The notes under the pieces were generated by a model. The model saw only the letters and a program-made list of their open reading frames with translations, did not search any database and was not told the origin of the DNA. This document shows, piece by piece, positions 35,060 to 44,383 of a stretch of 64,000 nucleotides of DNA (position 1 is its first letter; every line of letters begins with the position of its first letter). The DNA lies in assembly GCA_963677345.2 (NCBI GenBank), contig CAXXLC010000012.1, forward strand, positions 310,001 through 374,000, in the 5' to 3' direction. The translations under genes were made by a program, and so were the position numbers. This DNA is from Saccharicrinis sp963677345 (GTDB lineage: Bacteria; Bacteroidota; Bacteroidia; Bacteroidales; Marinilabiliaceae).

Positions 35060-35342
35060 AAATTAAATCAGAATGGATTGACTTTAGATATTGATCTTTA
35101 ATACCTCTTTTTGATACTAAATCAACCTTAGTACCAACAATTTTTTCCAATTCATCCGCCAGATCTATGAACCGGATACCAATTTTATCAGAAAACTCAA
35201 CCAGAATATCAATATCACTTGAATCATTTTGTTCATTACGTGAAAAGGAACCAAATATAGCCATGGTTCTTATTGGATAGTCACGAAATAATCTTTGTTT
35301 ATGATTACCAAGTGTATTTTTTATTTCTTGCAGCGTTCTCAT
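35052..35342 (-). CDS. mntA: MntA-like minimal nucleotidyltransferase antitoxin
   Basis: A 96-aa minimal nucleotidyltransferase. The catalytic motif GSFX10DXD reads GSFSRNEQNDSSDIDIL (near residues 31-47), followed by VEFSDKIG and a third acidic position in VDLV. It is the upstream gene of the pair and would AMPylate the HEPN partner. Both are intact by eye. Confidence 0.88.
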   Translation of the reverse strand: MRTLQEIKNTLGNHKQRLFRDYPIRTMAIFGSFSRNEQNDSSDIDILVEFSDKIGIRFIDLADELEKIVGTKVDLVSKRGIKDQYLKSIHSDLIYV

Positions 35343-37076
35343 AATTCAAAAATATTACTTTTAACTAAAAAAAAGAAACGATCAGGATAAAAGATGAATG
35401 AATTGTAAATTTGTCATCTAATTAACACGAATTATTATAAATCCGAATTGCATCGAAACGACAAAGGAGTTCAACAATACCATATAATGTCAAGTTACAT
35501 TGTTAATTACAGCTAATTAACACGAATTGGTATTTGCTGCGCAAATGTTGCAACCCGAAATATTGTTGCCTAAGAACTAAGAGCTAAAAGCTAAGAACTA
35601 AGTATAGTACCACTCGTAAGAATATATGCAACAGAAAACCCGCACTTTCAACTTTTAACTTTCAACTTTCAACTTCTATTTTTCTCGCAAAGCCCGCAAA
35701 ACCGTAAATAACTTTTAAAATAAAGATTCAAACTCCTTAAACCGAAGGACGCAAAGACAAATCCTTACGGATTATAGTTTTCATCATGAAATTTTGTTTA
35801 CTCTGCGAGCGAATCATTCTTCAAATCATCAAATCATCAACTCAACGATTTAACAACTCGACAGTTAATTTATGTCCGCTAATTAACACGAATTGGTATT
35901 TGCTGCGCAAATGTTGCAACCTGAAACCCTAAGAACTAGGAACTAAGTACTTTCTTCGCCTAATTCTGTAAGTTAATAACCTAACGACCTATTGAACTAT
36001 TAACCTAATAATAGTACCCCTTCATAAGAATATATGCAGCAGATAACCGGCACTTTTAACTTTCAACTTTTGACTTTTGACTGCATACCAACATTTTTGA
36101 GTTGTCCTTTCAGGACGCATCCTATTTCTGTAAATCAAAAACCCAACGCGTCACTTCGTTTTGCATTGGGCTGAAATGAGTTGTCCTTTCAGGACGTGTA
36201 TTTACCATGAAAATACTTTATTGTCAGCAGGCAGCTCTCTTCAGTCCACAGTCTTCACTTGGCTTCTTTGCAAACCTGCGCCAACCTATAGGAGCAAACC
36301 GAAACTTTCAACTTTTACCTGTTATTTTGAATTGCATCGAAACGACAAAGGAGTTCAACAATACCATATAATGTCAAGTTACATTGTTAATTACAGCTAA
36401 TTAACACGAATTGGTATTTGCTGCGCAAATGTTGCAACCTGAAATATTGTTGCCTAAGAACTAAGAGCTAAAAGCTAAGAACTAAGTATAGTACCACTCG
36501 TAAGAATATATGCAACAGAAAACCCGCACTTTCAACTTTTAACTTTCAACTTTCAACTTCTATTTTTCTCGCAAAGCCTGCAAAACCGGAAATAACTTTT
36601 AAAATAAAGATTCAAACTCCTTAAAGCTAAGGACGCAAAGACAAATCCTTAAGGATTATAGTTTTCATCATGAAATTTTGTTTACTCTGCGAGCGAATCA
36701 TTCTTCAAATCATCAAATCATCAACTCAACGATTTAACAACTCGACAGTTAATTTATGTCCGCTAATTAACACGAATTGGTATTTGCTGCGCAAATGTTG
36801 CAACCTGAAACCCTAAGAACTAAGACCTAAGAACTAGGAACTAGGAACTAAGTACTTTCTTCGCCTACATCTGTCAGCTTATGACCTATTGACCTATTGA
36901 CCTAATCAATTCATCAATTCATCAATTCATCAACCTGCTATCAGTTTACCATTTGCTCTTTTTAAACGTGCTGTAAATCAGCTTCTCCCCTTCGGGGAGA
37001 GTGAGAGGGGCTTTCATCCCTACTTGGGAGATTGAGAGGGGCTTTTATCCTCCCTTTTTGGGGGAGTTAGAGGGCG
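35343..37076. repeat. Repeat block with a ~490-bp direct duplication, no gene
   Basis: Bases ~35445-35940 recur almost unchanged at ~36329-36822 (spacing ~884). Each copy runs GAATTGCATCGAAACGAC, CATATAATGTCAAGTTACATTG, TTTGCTGCGCAAATG, CTAAGAGCTAAAAGCTAAG, CTCGCAAAGC and TTTGTTTACTCTGCGAGCG. Between them lies GAGTTGTCCTTTCAGGACG near 36107 and 36178 and a segment CTTTATTGTCAGCAGGCAGC that is also at 62009 and 62989. The end (36983-37076) has three GC-rich hairpins in a row. Confidence 0.8.
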
Positions 37077-37079
37077 CTA
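36983..37079 (-). repeat. Triple GC-rich hairpin at the wza-like stop
   Basis: CTCCCC-TTC-GGGGAG, CCCT-ACTT-GGGAG and CTCCC-TTTTT-GGGGGAG in succession on plus. The last is followed by TTAGAGGGCG and then CTA, which is the TAG stop of the minus-strand gene. The same element sits at the end of darB and in the 62-kb block. Confidence 0.6.
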
Positions 37080-37862
37080 ATTATTATTCACAAAATTAAG
37101 CAATAATACTAAAGTTGATATGGTTGAGAATACCAAAGAAATAACAGGTAAATTAACGCTCAATGGTTTTAAACGATCCGGTTCAACATAGATTACATCG
37201 TTGGGTTGTAAATAATATAATTCGGATGAAATAAAATCTTTTTTAGTCAGGTCAATAGAGTACACCTTACTTGTATTGTGATTATTTCTAATCAATTTTA
37301 TTTTTCTGATCTGGCTGTAATTGGTTGTACCCTGGGCTTCACTTAAAGCATCTAATATCGTATATAAATTATTATAATTGTAATAAACCCCCGGACTGGC
37401 AACCTCACCAAGTATGGTATATTTAAAATTCAACAATCTAACTTTTACAACAGGTGATTTTAGATATTCAAGTGCTTTTTCCTGAATTGCAGCTTGTGTT
37501 TCATCTAATGTTAAATTTTCCACATTGACCTTTCCTAATATGGGTAACGTTATCTCACCTCTAATATCTACCTGGTAACCATTTAATAATTGACTGTTTG
37601 TATCTCCAAAAGATTGACTGGCTCCACCTCCTTCAGCTTTGGTAGGATTGAATAGCTTATTAACATCAGCATCAGTAGTTTGTATATCAATGAATAAATT
37701 ATCATTAATTCTTAATTTATATGTGTCAAAAGTGGGAGATTTAAGCTCTAATTCATTATTGTTTGATGTATCCTGAATGAATACCATATCTTTTCTTGAT
37801 TTACAGGAAAATAGCGATATTCCAATAATACAGATGATAGTATAGAGGGATATTTTGTTCAT
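37077..37862 (-). CDS. Wza-like polysaccharide export lipoprotein
   Basis: A 261-aa outer-membrane export protein. Lipobox SLFSC (Cys ~20), a Poly_export/SLBB-type sequence (YKLRINDNLFIDIQTTD at ~46-62, GYQVDIRGEITLPILGKVNVENLTLDETQAAI at ~95-126), TILGEVASPGVYY as the SLBB strand, YLQPNDVIYVEPD, and a C-terminal membrane helix (PVISLVFSTISTLVLLLNF). It would form the outer-membrane channel working with the Wzc-like kinase. The stop codon is supplied by the adjoining hairpin repeat. Confidence 0.9.
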   Translation of the reverse strand: MNKISLYTIICIIGISLFSCKSRKDMVFIQDTSNNNELELKSPTFDTYKLRINDNLFIDIQTTDADVNKLFNPTKAEGGGASQSFGDTNSQLLNGYQVDIRGEITLPILGKVNVENLTLDETQAAIQEKALEYLKSPVVKVRLLNFKYTILGEVASPGVYYNYNNLYTILDALSEAQGTTNYSQIRKIKLIRNNHNTSKVYSIDLTKKDFISSELYYLQPNDVIYVEPDRLKPLSVNLPVISLVFSTISTLVLLLNFVNNN

Positions 37863-38144
37863 AGTTTAAATGACGTAATTTATTAGTATAAAGTATAAAG
37901 ACAAAAGTATAAAGATTTTTAAATATACATTTATTTTCTAATATCTATTCGTTGTCACGATATTATTCAATAGATCGTTAGATTTAAGACAAAAGACGAA
38001 AGACTGATTTACAAGGCACTTATTATCTGCATCTTACACATTTAACAGAAAAATACCATACATCTAATAATCAAAATATTACAAAAATTTAACGAACTAT
38101 TGTTATTGTAAAAAGGATTTAAATCTCAAGCTCTTATCTAACGC
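37863..38144. other. Intergenic region (282 bases), no gene
   Basis: AT-rich. On minus TACTTTTG (37909-37902) is a -7 match 40-50 bases upstream of the Wza-like ATG, but without a clear TTG upstream. AAGTATAAAG is repeated around it. Nothing else stands out. Confidence 0.45.
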
Positions 38145-38936
38145 TCAATGTTGTCGTTTGTTGTTATTATTAAAATAATGATGAGGGAAAATTTTAGGTA
38201 TCAAATATTGCGGAATCTTACGGGCTATTTTCATGGATAGTGTAAAATAACCCAATAGCTTGTATCTGCGTATGATATTGACATCTTCCATAGATTTTAT
38301 TACCTGTAGTTTTTTAGTGGTACTTTTACCACCAATTCGCATTTTAACAGTCCATTGATTTAAAAAGTCTTTTTTTAAAGAGTCATCATGAAACCATCTT
38401 AATGAAATATCGTAATCAGATGATATTTGGTATTGCTCCATATAGAGACCATGTTTTTCAAAGACTGATTTCTTAACAAAAATGGTGGTATGCAATGGTA
38501 TCCATCCAAAATTAAGATAACGTTTTTTATAGGGCTTGCTATAATAGATACGGCGAACATTTGAAATATCATCACGTTGTACAAACATACCTTTGGCGTA
38601 AACCAAATCAGAATTTGTTTCCTTAAATTTATCCACTATCTTTTCAACAGTAGTGTTTTCATAGAATAAATCATCAGAGTGTAAAATACCAACAACATCA
38701 CCTGTAACTTGTTTTATCCCCTTATTTAAAGCATCATATAATCCACGATCCTTTTCCGAAATAAAATAAGCTAATTGAGACCGGTATTTTTTAATCTCCT
38801 CAATTGTTCCGTCTGTAGATCCACCATCAATTACAATATATTCTATGTTTTTATAAGTTTGATTGATTACAGACTGAATACAATCTGAAATATAGGCTAC
38901 ATTATTATATACTATGGTTATAATTGAAACTTTCAT
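38145..38936 (-). CDS. Family 2 glycosyltransferase
   Basis: A 263-aa GT-A fold enzyme: VSIITIVYNNVAYISDCIQSV at the start, DGGSTDGT (~38-45), FISEKDRGLYDALNKGI (~56-72) and HSDDLFY (~85-91) with the metal-binding DD. The C-terminal ~60 residues are basic. It transfers a sugar from a nucleotide donor to the growing repeat unit on the inner face of the membrane. Donor and acceptor are unknown. It lies between the UDP-xylose-type enzyme and the Wza-like gene on the same strand. Confidence 0.9.
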   Translation of the reverse strand: MKVSIITIVYNNVAYISDCIQSVINQTYKNIEYIVIDGGSTDGTIEEIKKYRSQLAYFISEKDRGLYDALNKGIKQVTGDVVGILHSDDLFYENTTVEKIVDKFKETNSDLVYAKGMFVQRDDISNVRRIYYSKPYKKRYLNFGWIPLHTTIFVKKSVFEKHGLYMEQYQISSDYDISLRWFHDDSLKKDFLNQWTVKMRIGGKSTTKKLQVIKSMEDVNIIRRYKLLGYFTLSMKIARKIPQYLIPKIFPHHYFNNNNKRQH

Positions 38937-39020
38937 TTATAAATATATGTGTAGTACATGTTTCTTAATTGTCTTTTATTCTTAAAAATTTGATTCTTTA
39001 TTGAGTTTCATTTTATGGTG

Positions 39021-39959
39021 TTACAGAGTTGTGTTTTTAAAATAATCAATTGTTTTTATAAGACCTTCTTTCAGTTGTACTTTAGGTTCCCATCCGTTTA
39101 ACTTTTGATTAGCCAGTGAAATATCAGGTTGTCGTTGTTTCGGATCGTCTTGAGGAAGTGGCTTATAAATTAGTTTTGATTTCGAACCAGTTAATTCAAT
39201 AATATTTTTAGCCAGTTCTATCATTGTAAATTCATTTGGATTACCAATGTTAACAGGCCCCCAGAAGTCATCTGAAGTGCCCATCATTCTTATCATTCCT
39301 TCAACCAAATCATCTACATATTGAAAAGAACGAGTCTGTGTTCCATCGCCAAATATAGTTATATCTTCACCTTTTAATGCCTGCATGATAAAATTCGATA
39401 CAACCCTGCCATCATTGGGATTCATGTTGGGGCCATAGGTGTTAAATATTCTAATGATTTTAATATTTACATTATTTTGTATTTTATAATCCATAAAAAG
39501 AGTTTCAGCACATCTCTTTCCTTCGTCATAACAAGAGCGAGGGCCTATAGGATTTACATTGCCCCAATAGGTCTCTTGTTGTGGATGTATATTAGGGTCC
39601 CCATATACTTCGCTTGTGCTGGCCTGTAATATTTTAGCTTTAACTCGTTTAGCTAAACCCAACATGTTAATGGCACCCATTACAGATGTTTTTATGGTTT
39701 TGATGGGATTATACTGATAATGTATAGGGCTTGCCGGACATGCAAGATTGTATATCTCGTCAACTTCAATGAAAAATTTAGATGTAATATCGTGACGAAC
39801 TAACTCAAAATATGGATGATTCAGCAGAGGCAATATATTTGTTTTGCTGCCGGTAAAATAATTATCCAGGCATATAACTTCATTTCCTTCATTCAATAAA
39901 CGAGCACATAAGTGCGAACCTATAAAACCAGCACCTCCGGTAACTAATATCCTTTTCAT
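39021..39959 (-). CDS. UDP-glucuronate decarboxylase-like SDR (UDP-xylose synthase type)
   Basis: A 312-aa extended SDR. NAD motif GGAGFIGS (~8-15), CLDNYFTG, the catalytic TSEVYGDP, NPIGPRSCYDEGKR with Tyr-x3-Lys, and IFNTYGPNM. The CYDEGKR and LACPASPIHYQ signatures fit UDP-glucuronate decarboxylase, which makes UDP-xylose, better than UDP-glucose 4-epimerase. Start ATG 39959 (MKRILVTGG) begins directly at the Rossmann fold. A longer form from 39986 adds nine residues. It implies xylose or a related sugar in the polysaccharide. Confidence 0.88.
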   Translation of the reverse strand: MKRILVTGGAGFIGSHLCARLLNEGNEVICLDNYFTGSKTNILPLLNHPYFELVRHDITSKFFIEVDEIYNLACPASPIHYQYNPIKTIKTSVMGAINMLGLAKRVKAKILQASTSEVYGDPNIHPQQETYWGNVNPIGPRSCYDEGKRCAETLFMDYKIQNNVNIKIIRIFNTYGPNMNPNDGRVVSNFIMQALKGEDITIFGDGTQTRSFQYVDDLVEGMIRMMGTSDDFWGPVNIGNPNEFTMIELAKNIIELTGSKSKLIYKPLPQDDPKQRQPDISLANQKLNGWEPKVQLKEGLIKTIDYFKNTTL

Positions 39960-40216
39960 ATGTCTAAATTTGTTTTTAATTGCCATATGGAACTCACCAA
40001 TTTAGTCTTCCTGTTGTGTGAGAACTCCTTCTCATGGCTCGTTTCATTTGTTTATAATTTGATTGATTTGGCAACATGGAACTCGTCAGAAAAATTATTA
40101 CTCTCGTATGTGAGAATTTTTTGACTTCTTCGATCTAACGATATTCATGCATCGTTTTATTTACTTTTTAGTTGTCTATCTTTTAATTGTAAATACGCAG
40201 GTTATTAATCCTTAGA

Positions 40217-43200
40217 TTATGACCAATCACATAGTTTATTAATATATTCAGCAGACCCATCTCTTACCCATCCATCCAATTGTGAGATATCTTTCAACTG
40301 CTGACCTCTTTTTCTATCCACTTGAATAAATTCAGTTTTATAATTATTTAGAGTGGTCATATCACCCCATATTTTTTCGAATTGAGTTACGGGGTAGATA
40401 TCTTCCTGGCCTTTTCCCCAACGTTTTTTTACTTCTTTTATGGTCACATAAGTTGGCATTTTAGCAGCCATGTTCATTATATTGCTTTGTACCTTTGGCA
40501 GAACTTTTAAATCATTTCTGTGGAGGTTAAAGCAATCTAAAAGATCATCAATGTTAATCCAGAAAGTGCCTGAATTATAGTAACTCAATTGAAACTCTAT
40601 TTTTTCATTAGGTAAACTTAAACCTTCAATCAATTGGTCTTTACCATTAATTTGTGCCAAACCACCTCCTCTGTCATTAATCCATCGGGAGATCACTTCA
40701 ACGGAAAATGCATTCTTATTATGTATATGCAAGCCTAATAGTGTGGGATCTGCAGTTACACCCAGTGTATCAATGTTGTGTAATAACAGGTATTTTAAAT
40801 TTGGATGTTGATCTAAAAGCTCAGCTAAGGTGCCATTTAAGATCATATTTGGAATTTCGAACCAATGACCTACAGGATGAATACATTGGGCAGGAATATT
40901 ATCAGTATAATCTTCTCCTTCACCATTTTCTTTGGCCCAGTTAATTAAAGCACTATGCAAACTTTCTTTCATTTTTTGTGCCTGATCATCTAATATTTGC
41001 TGAGCAGTTTCTTCCCAATAAAACTGTAAATCTCTAACTGTAGGATAAAGTCTTAGGCCAATGGATTTTCCTTTTGAGATGTAAATGGGCTGATCAGAAT
41101 TTGTGGTGTTTATATAGCTTTTAATGGGATTATGGGTCAGGTAGCTGGTTGTAAATATATGAGGAATGGTGCTTTTATATTCTTCACTAACCTTTTTATT
41201 TTTAGCTAAATGTATATCGATAAAGTTTTTGTGATTTTGCTCCATTTTTATAAAGGGATGTAGCGACTTTACCACCCCAGCTCCACTGGTCCACCTGCTG
41301 CCTACACCTCCTGCCATACTTACAATAGCCAACTCTTCATTTTTTATGGCGGCTTCACCAATAGTTTTTAGTACATGAAGTTGTTCGCCATCAAAATTCA
41401 AACGATCTACAGCCTTCGTATCCTGTATGGTAGTTTCAGGTTTTAGTCTGTTTTTAGATAAGCCGATATTACCTGATTTTAAATCACTTTTAATTTTTTG
41501 ATGCAGTTCTTCATTAAAACCATTACTGGTTAATAATTCGTTGAGATTAAATTTTTTTTCTGTTTCCACACTGGGCAGCATTCGTTCAAATAACCCGGAA
41601 ACAAACTGCGAATATGAATGATTGTTACGACTTTTTTCTGATAATACCTCTAATTCTTTTCTGCGATAGTTTTGTAAATGACTTACCTCTTGTTTTAATA
41701 AAGAAGGTAAAACTAAATTGTAGTATTTTTCAGGTAACAATGCTTCTACACCTTTTAAGAATTGAGCGCAAGTACCATTTTCGTTGATCTTAAAATGATA
41801 TACTACGGGTACCATAGCAAAAGGCACAGCGCTTTCGAGTTCTTTCTTGGTTTCAAGTAAACAGGTCTGCAACCATTGAGCTGCCTCCTGTTTAATGGTT
41901 GGATTAAAAATAAATCCCATTCCACCGCCAGACATACCTCCCATCATCCAAAAACCCCAAAAGTCTTCTCCGTAATATGCTTTTGTTTTAGCAATGAGCT
42001 TCTCGGTATAGGCTGTTGTAGCCCATGGTATAATATCCTGTATCGGACCTTCAAAATTTCTATGGGTTAGCTGTGCTAACTTTTTAATATCACCTTTTTG
42101 TAGTTGTTCAACAATCTGCTCAAAAATCTCAAGGGATAACAAACGAGCCTTCCATTCTTTTTCAGATCGTAGTAAATATTTTTCGGTTACCATTTCCAGG
42201 ATTGGTCCCACATTTTGAGCCATACCACCATGTACCATTACCAGTGATTCCTGAAGTTTTTTACGTGTTTCTACAGATACGATATCTTCTGATAGCACCT
42301 GATGTGTAGGCAGTAGTTTTCCTTTGCTAATACCAAATTCAGGATCCGTTTCCTCTGCAACTGCTCCTTTTATAATCTTTATTCCTGGCCATACACCTCC
42401 AGAATCCTGCCAGCCACCACCTGAGCCTCCCAACCACTCTCCAAGTATAGCTTTTGCAGCTGTTAACCTGCGTTCTTCTTCAGTTAAAACACCTGTCAAT
42501 GATTCTGTTTGATGGGTAGCTCGCATGCATAAAGCAATCAGGGATGCCAATAGGTTTGTAGAAACAGCCAAACGGGAGCCTTTGGGTATGTCATTCACCT
42601 TGCTTACCAGTTCTATTCCCAGTCCGGTTCCTATAACTTTATCAAGTAATAAAGATACCGGAGCGTTAATCCCTTCCATTGCCGGAGGAATCAGACCTGA
42701 CGAGATCAAAGCTGCTTTTAATAAACCCAGATAATCTTTTGCCAAATCAAATACTTCCGAAATATTATGTATATCAGTAGATACATCTAAGTCGGTACTA
42801 ACCAAGCGTATTACAGGTTCCTGAATAACCCTGAGATAACATTCTATCGGAGGTTGGGGATTGCTTTGATGCGTGACATTACTTAAGTCAACTGATATAT
42901 TTAAAACTTTAGCTCCTTCGGGGAAATCCATTCCCAAAAAAAAGATATCACTCCAACATGAGTGTGACAAATCCATGCGTACTGGCGTTTGCTCCTTCAG
43001 TACAGGGAATAGACCTGTCGTTGGATCTGCTTCAGTTAATTCTTTTCTGAACTTTAAAGGATGATCAAAAGGATGACTGATTCTGAACATCCATTTATTA
43101 CCGGGAGTGGTACGAACACTTTTCTTTACCTGATCGGCTAAGGTTTGAAAAGCCAGTTTATAATATGCATCAGCTAAAGCACTACAAATACCTTCGTTAG

Positions 43201-43522
43201 CACCTTCTTGATCTTGTATTTTTAGTAAGATAGCGATGGCTTCCTCAAACCTGCGACTTAATATATGTGAATAAGCCATGTAGGGAAGGAGTGCATCTTT
43301 ATTAATGTTTTTGTGTTGAGGTAGATGAAAACGATGAATGGCATAAAGAAAAAATAAGGCCCGAACCTGGTGATACAGATTCGAACTTTTTTTTCTGAAT
43401 TCTTCCAATTCTTTACACTCAATTAAAAGTTCTTCTAAGTTGAACCCGATACAAACCGAATCCAGCGACTGATTCTTAATATCAGGATGATCGGAGGTTA
43501 TGATGGTGATTAATTGCCTCAT
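40217..43522 (-). CDS. Fused GHMP sugar kinase and sugar-1-phosphate nucleotidylyltransferase
   Basis: An 1101-aa bifunctional protein. Residues ~1-180 are helical. A fucokinase-like GHMP kinase follows with IPKGSRLAVSTNLL (~310-323), GGSGGGWQDSGGVWPG (~364-379) and MMGGMSGGGMGF (~526-540). The C-terminal ~370 residues look like a UDPGP-type nucleotidylyltransferase: MAGGVGSRWTSGAGVVKSL (~733-752), VGHWFEIPN and LLLHNIDTLG. This suggests salvage of a free sugar to its 1-phosphate and then to a nucleotide sugar. Bacteroides Fkp and plant FKGP have the two domains in the opposite order. The sugar is unknown. The GalU-like gene ends 4 bases upstream. Confidence 0.72.
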   Translation of the reverse strand: MRQLITIITSDHPDIKNQSLDSVCIGFNLEELLIECKELEEFRKKSSNLYHQVRALFFLYAIHRFHLPQHKNINKDALLPYMAYSHILSRRFEEAIAILLKIQDQEGANEGICSALADAYYKLAFQTLADQVKKSVRTTPGNKWMFRISHPFDHPLKFRKELTEADPTTGLFPVLKEQTPVRMDLSHSCWSDIFFLGMDFPEGAKVLNISVDLSNVTHQSNPQPPIECYLRVIQEPVIRLVSTDLDVSTDIHNISEVFDLAKDYLGLLKAALISSGLIPPAMEGINAPVSLLLDKVIGTGLGIELVSKVNDIPKGSRLAVSTNLLASLIALCMRATHQTESLTGVLTEEERRLTAAKAILGEWLGGSGGGWQDSGGVWPGIKIIKGAVAEETDPEFGISKGKLLPTHQVLSEDIVSVETRKKLQESLVMVHGGMAQNVGPILEMVTEKYLLRSEKEWKARLLSLEIFEQIVEQLQKGDIKKLAQLTHRNFEGPIQDIIPWATTAYTEKLIAKTKAYYGEDFWGFWMMGGMSGGGMGFIFNPTIKQEAAQWLQTCLLETKKELESAVPFAMVPVVYHFKINENGTCAQFLKGVEALLPEKYYNLVLPSLLKQEVSHLQNYRRKELEVLSEKSRNNHSYSQFVSGLFERMLPSVETEKKFNLNELLTSNGFNEELHQKIKSDLKSGNIGLSKNRLKPETTIQDTKAVDRLNFDGEQLHVLKTIGEAAIKNEELAIVSMAGGVGSRWTSGAGVVKSLHPFIKMEQNHKNFIDIHLAKNKKVSEEYKSTIPHIFTTSYLTHNPIKSYINTTNSDQPIYISKGKSIGLRLYPTVRDLQFYWEETAQQILDDQAQKMKESLHSALINWAKENGEGEDYTDNIPAQCIHPVGHWFEIPNMILNGTLAELLDQHPNLKYLLLHNIDTLGVTADPTLLGLHIHNKNAFSVEVISRWINDRGGGLAQINGKDQLIEGLSLPNEKIEFQLSYYNSGTFWINIDDLLDCFNLHRNDLKVLPKVQSNIMNMAAKMPTYVTIKEVKKRWGKGQEDIYPVTQFEKIWGDMTTLNNYKTEFIQVDRKRGQQLKDISQLDGWVRDGSAEYINKLCDWS

Positions 43523-43525
43523 GCT

Positions 43526-44383
43526 TTACAAGTTTTGCTGAATATCTTTATCAATAAAAAACTGAAGCAATTCCGACATTAAGTACTCTCTATCTTTACC
43601 CGATAATGAAAGTGCCAATTGTGCTTTTAATAAACCATAATCCAATCCTATATCATAGCGCGGATGCCTTTGCTCCAATGCCAGATATTTATTTTTTTTT
43701 GCCAACTCGTTGAGTGTTTCACTTAACCCTAAAACAGCGTCAGGGTTTATATCTGATTTTTGTTGTAATATTTCAATCACATCATTCGTAAAAACATGCA
43801 TCCCGTAAAAGCACAGGTAATAACCCGATCGTAATCCGGGTACCAGTAAATGCTGTTCGGCATAGGTAGGTGTTGGCTTTTCTTTGACTTCTCTTATTTT
43901 AAAAAGTGTATTTTCACCTTGTATTCTTTCTGCTCCTATAGTACCATAATTCCCAATTTGGTTTTCTCGAGTAGGCTGTACCGTTGAAATAGAACACTTA
44001 TTTTTCTTTGCCAGTTCAATCAATTCGCCGGCTACGTTTTTTCCTTTAGGATGTACATAAAGGTGATCGCCCACTAAATGTAAAAAGGATTCTTTATTTA
44101 AAAATTCCTTTGCACTAAGCAACGCATGTCCATAACCTGGTTGATCCATCTGTGGAATAAACTGTACTCCGGATATTCCTGACAATTTCAATACTTCTTC
44201 AAAGCGCTTTTGATCTTCCTTTTGAATCACAATACCAATATCTTTTATACCGGCATTCTGTATTTCATTAATCAGTATTTCTAATATGGTTTTTTGCTGA
44301 CGGTTTTGGTCAATCAGTGTTTGTAATGGCAATTGACGTTGCCTTTTTCCTGCAGCAGTTATAATGGCTTTGGTAATTTGCAT
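43526..44383 (-). CDS. GalU-like sugar nucleotidyltransferase
   Basis: A 285-aa protein with AAGKRQRQLPLQTL at the nucleotide loop (normally GxGTRxLP, here KRQRQLP), QPGYGHALLSAKEFL, LVGDHLYVHP in place of the metal-binding GDD, and IREVKEKPTP. These match UTP-glucose-1-phosphate uridylyltransferases. The altered loop and the DH instead of DD leave specificity open. It is the first gene of a tight pair with the fused kinase. It probably supplies UDP-glucose (and so UDP-glucuronate and UDP-xylose) to the polysaccharide. Confidence 0.75.
   Translation of the reverse strand: MQITKAIITAAGKRQRQLPLQTLIDQNRQQKTILEILINEIQNAGIKDIGIVIQKEDQKRFEEVLKLSGISGVQFIPQMDQPGYGHALLSAKEFLNKESFLHLVGDHLYVHPKGKNVAGELIELAKKNKCSISTVQPTRENQIGNYGTIGAERIQGENTLFKIREVKEKPTPTYAEQHLLVPGLRSGYYLCFYGMHVFTNDVIEILQQKSDINPDAVLGLSETLNELAKKNKYLALEQRHPRYDIGLDYGLLKAQLALSLSGKDREYLMSELLQFFIDKDIQQNL

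Noticed and set aside
36161..36400. Open frame of 79 codons, with copies near 61998, 62795 and 62914
   Set aside because: The same peptide appears in each copy of the repeat and shifts with repeat boundaries, so it is a translation of repeat DNA.
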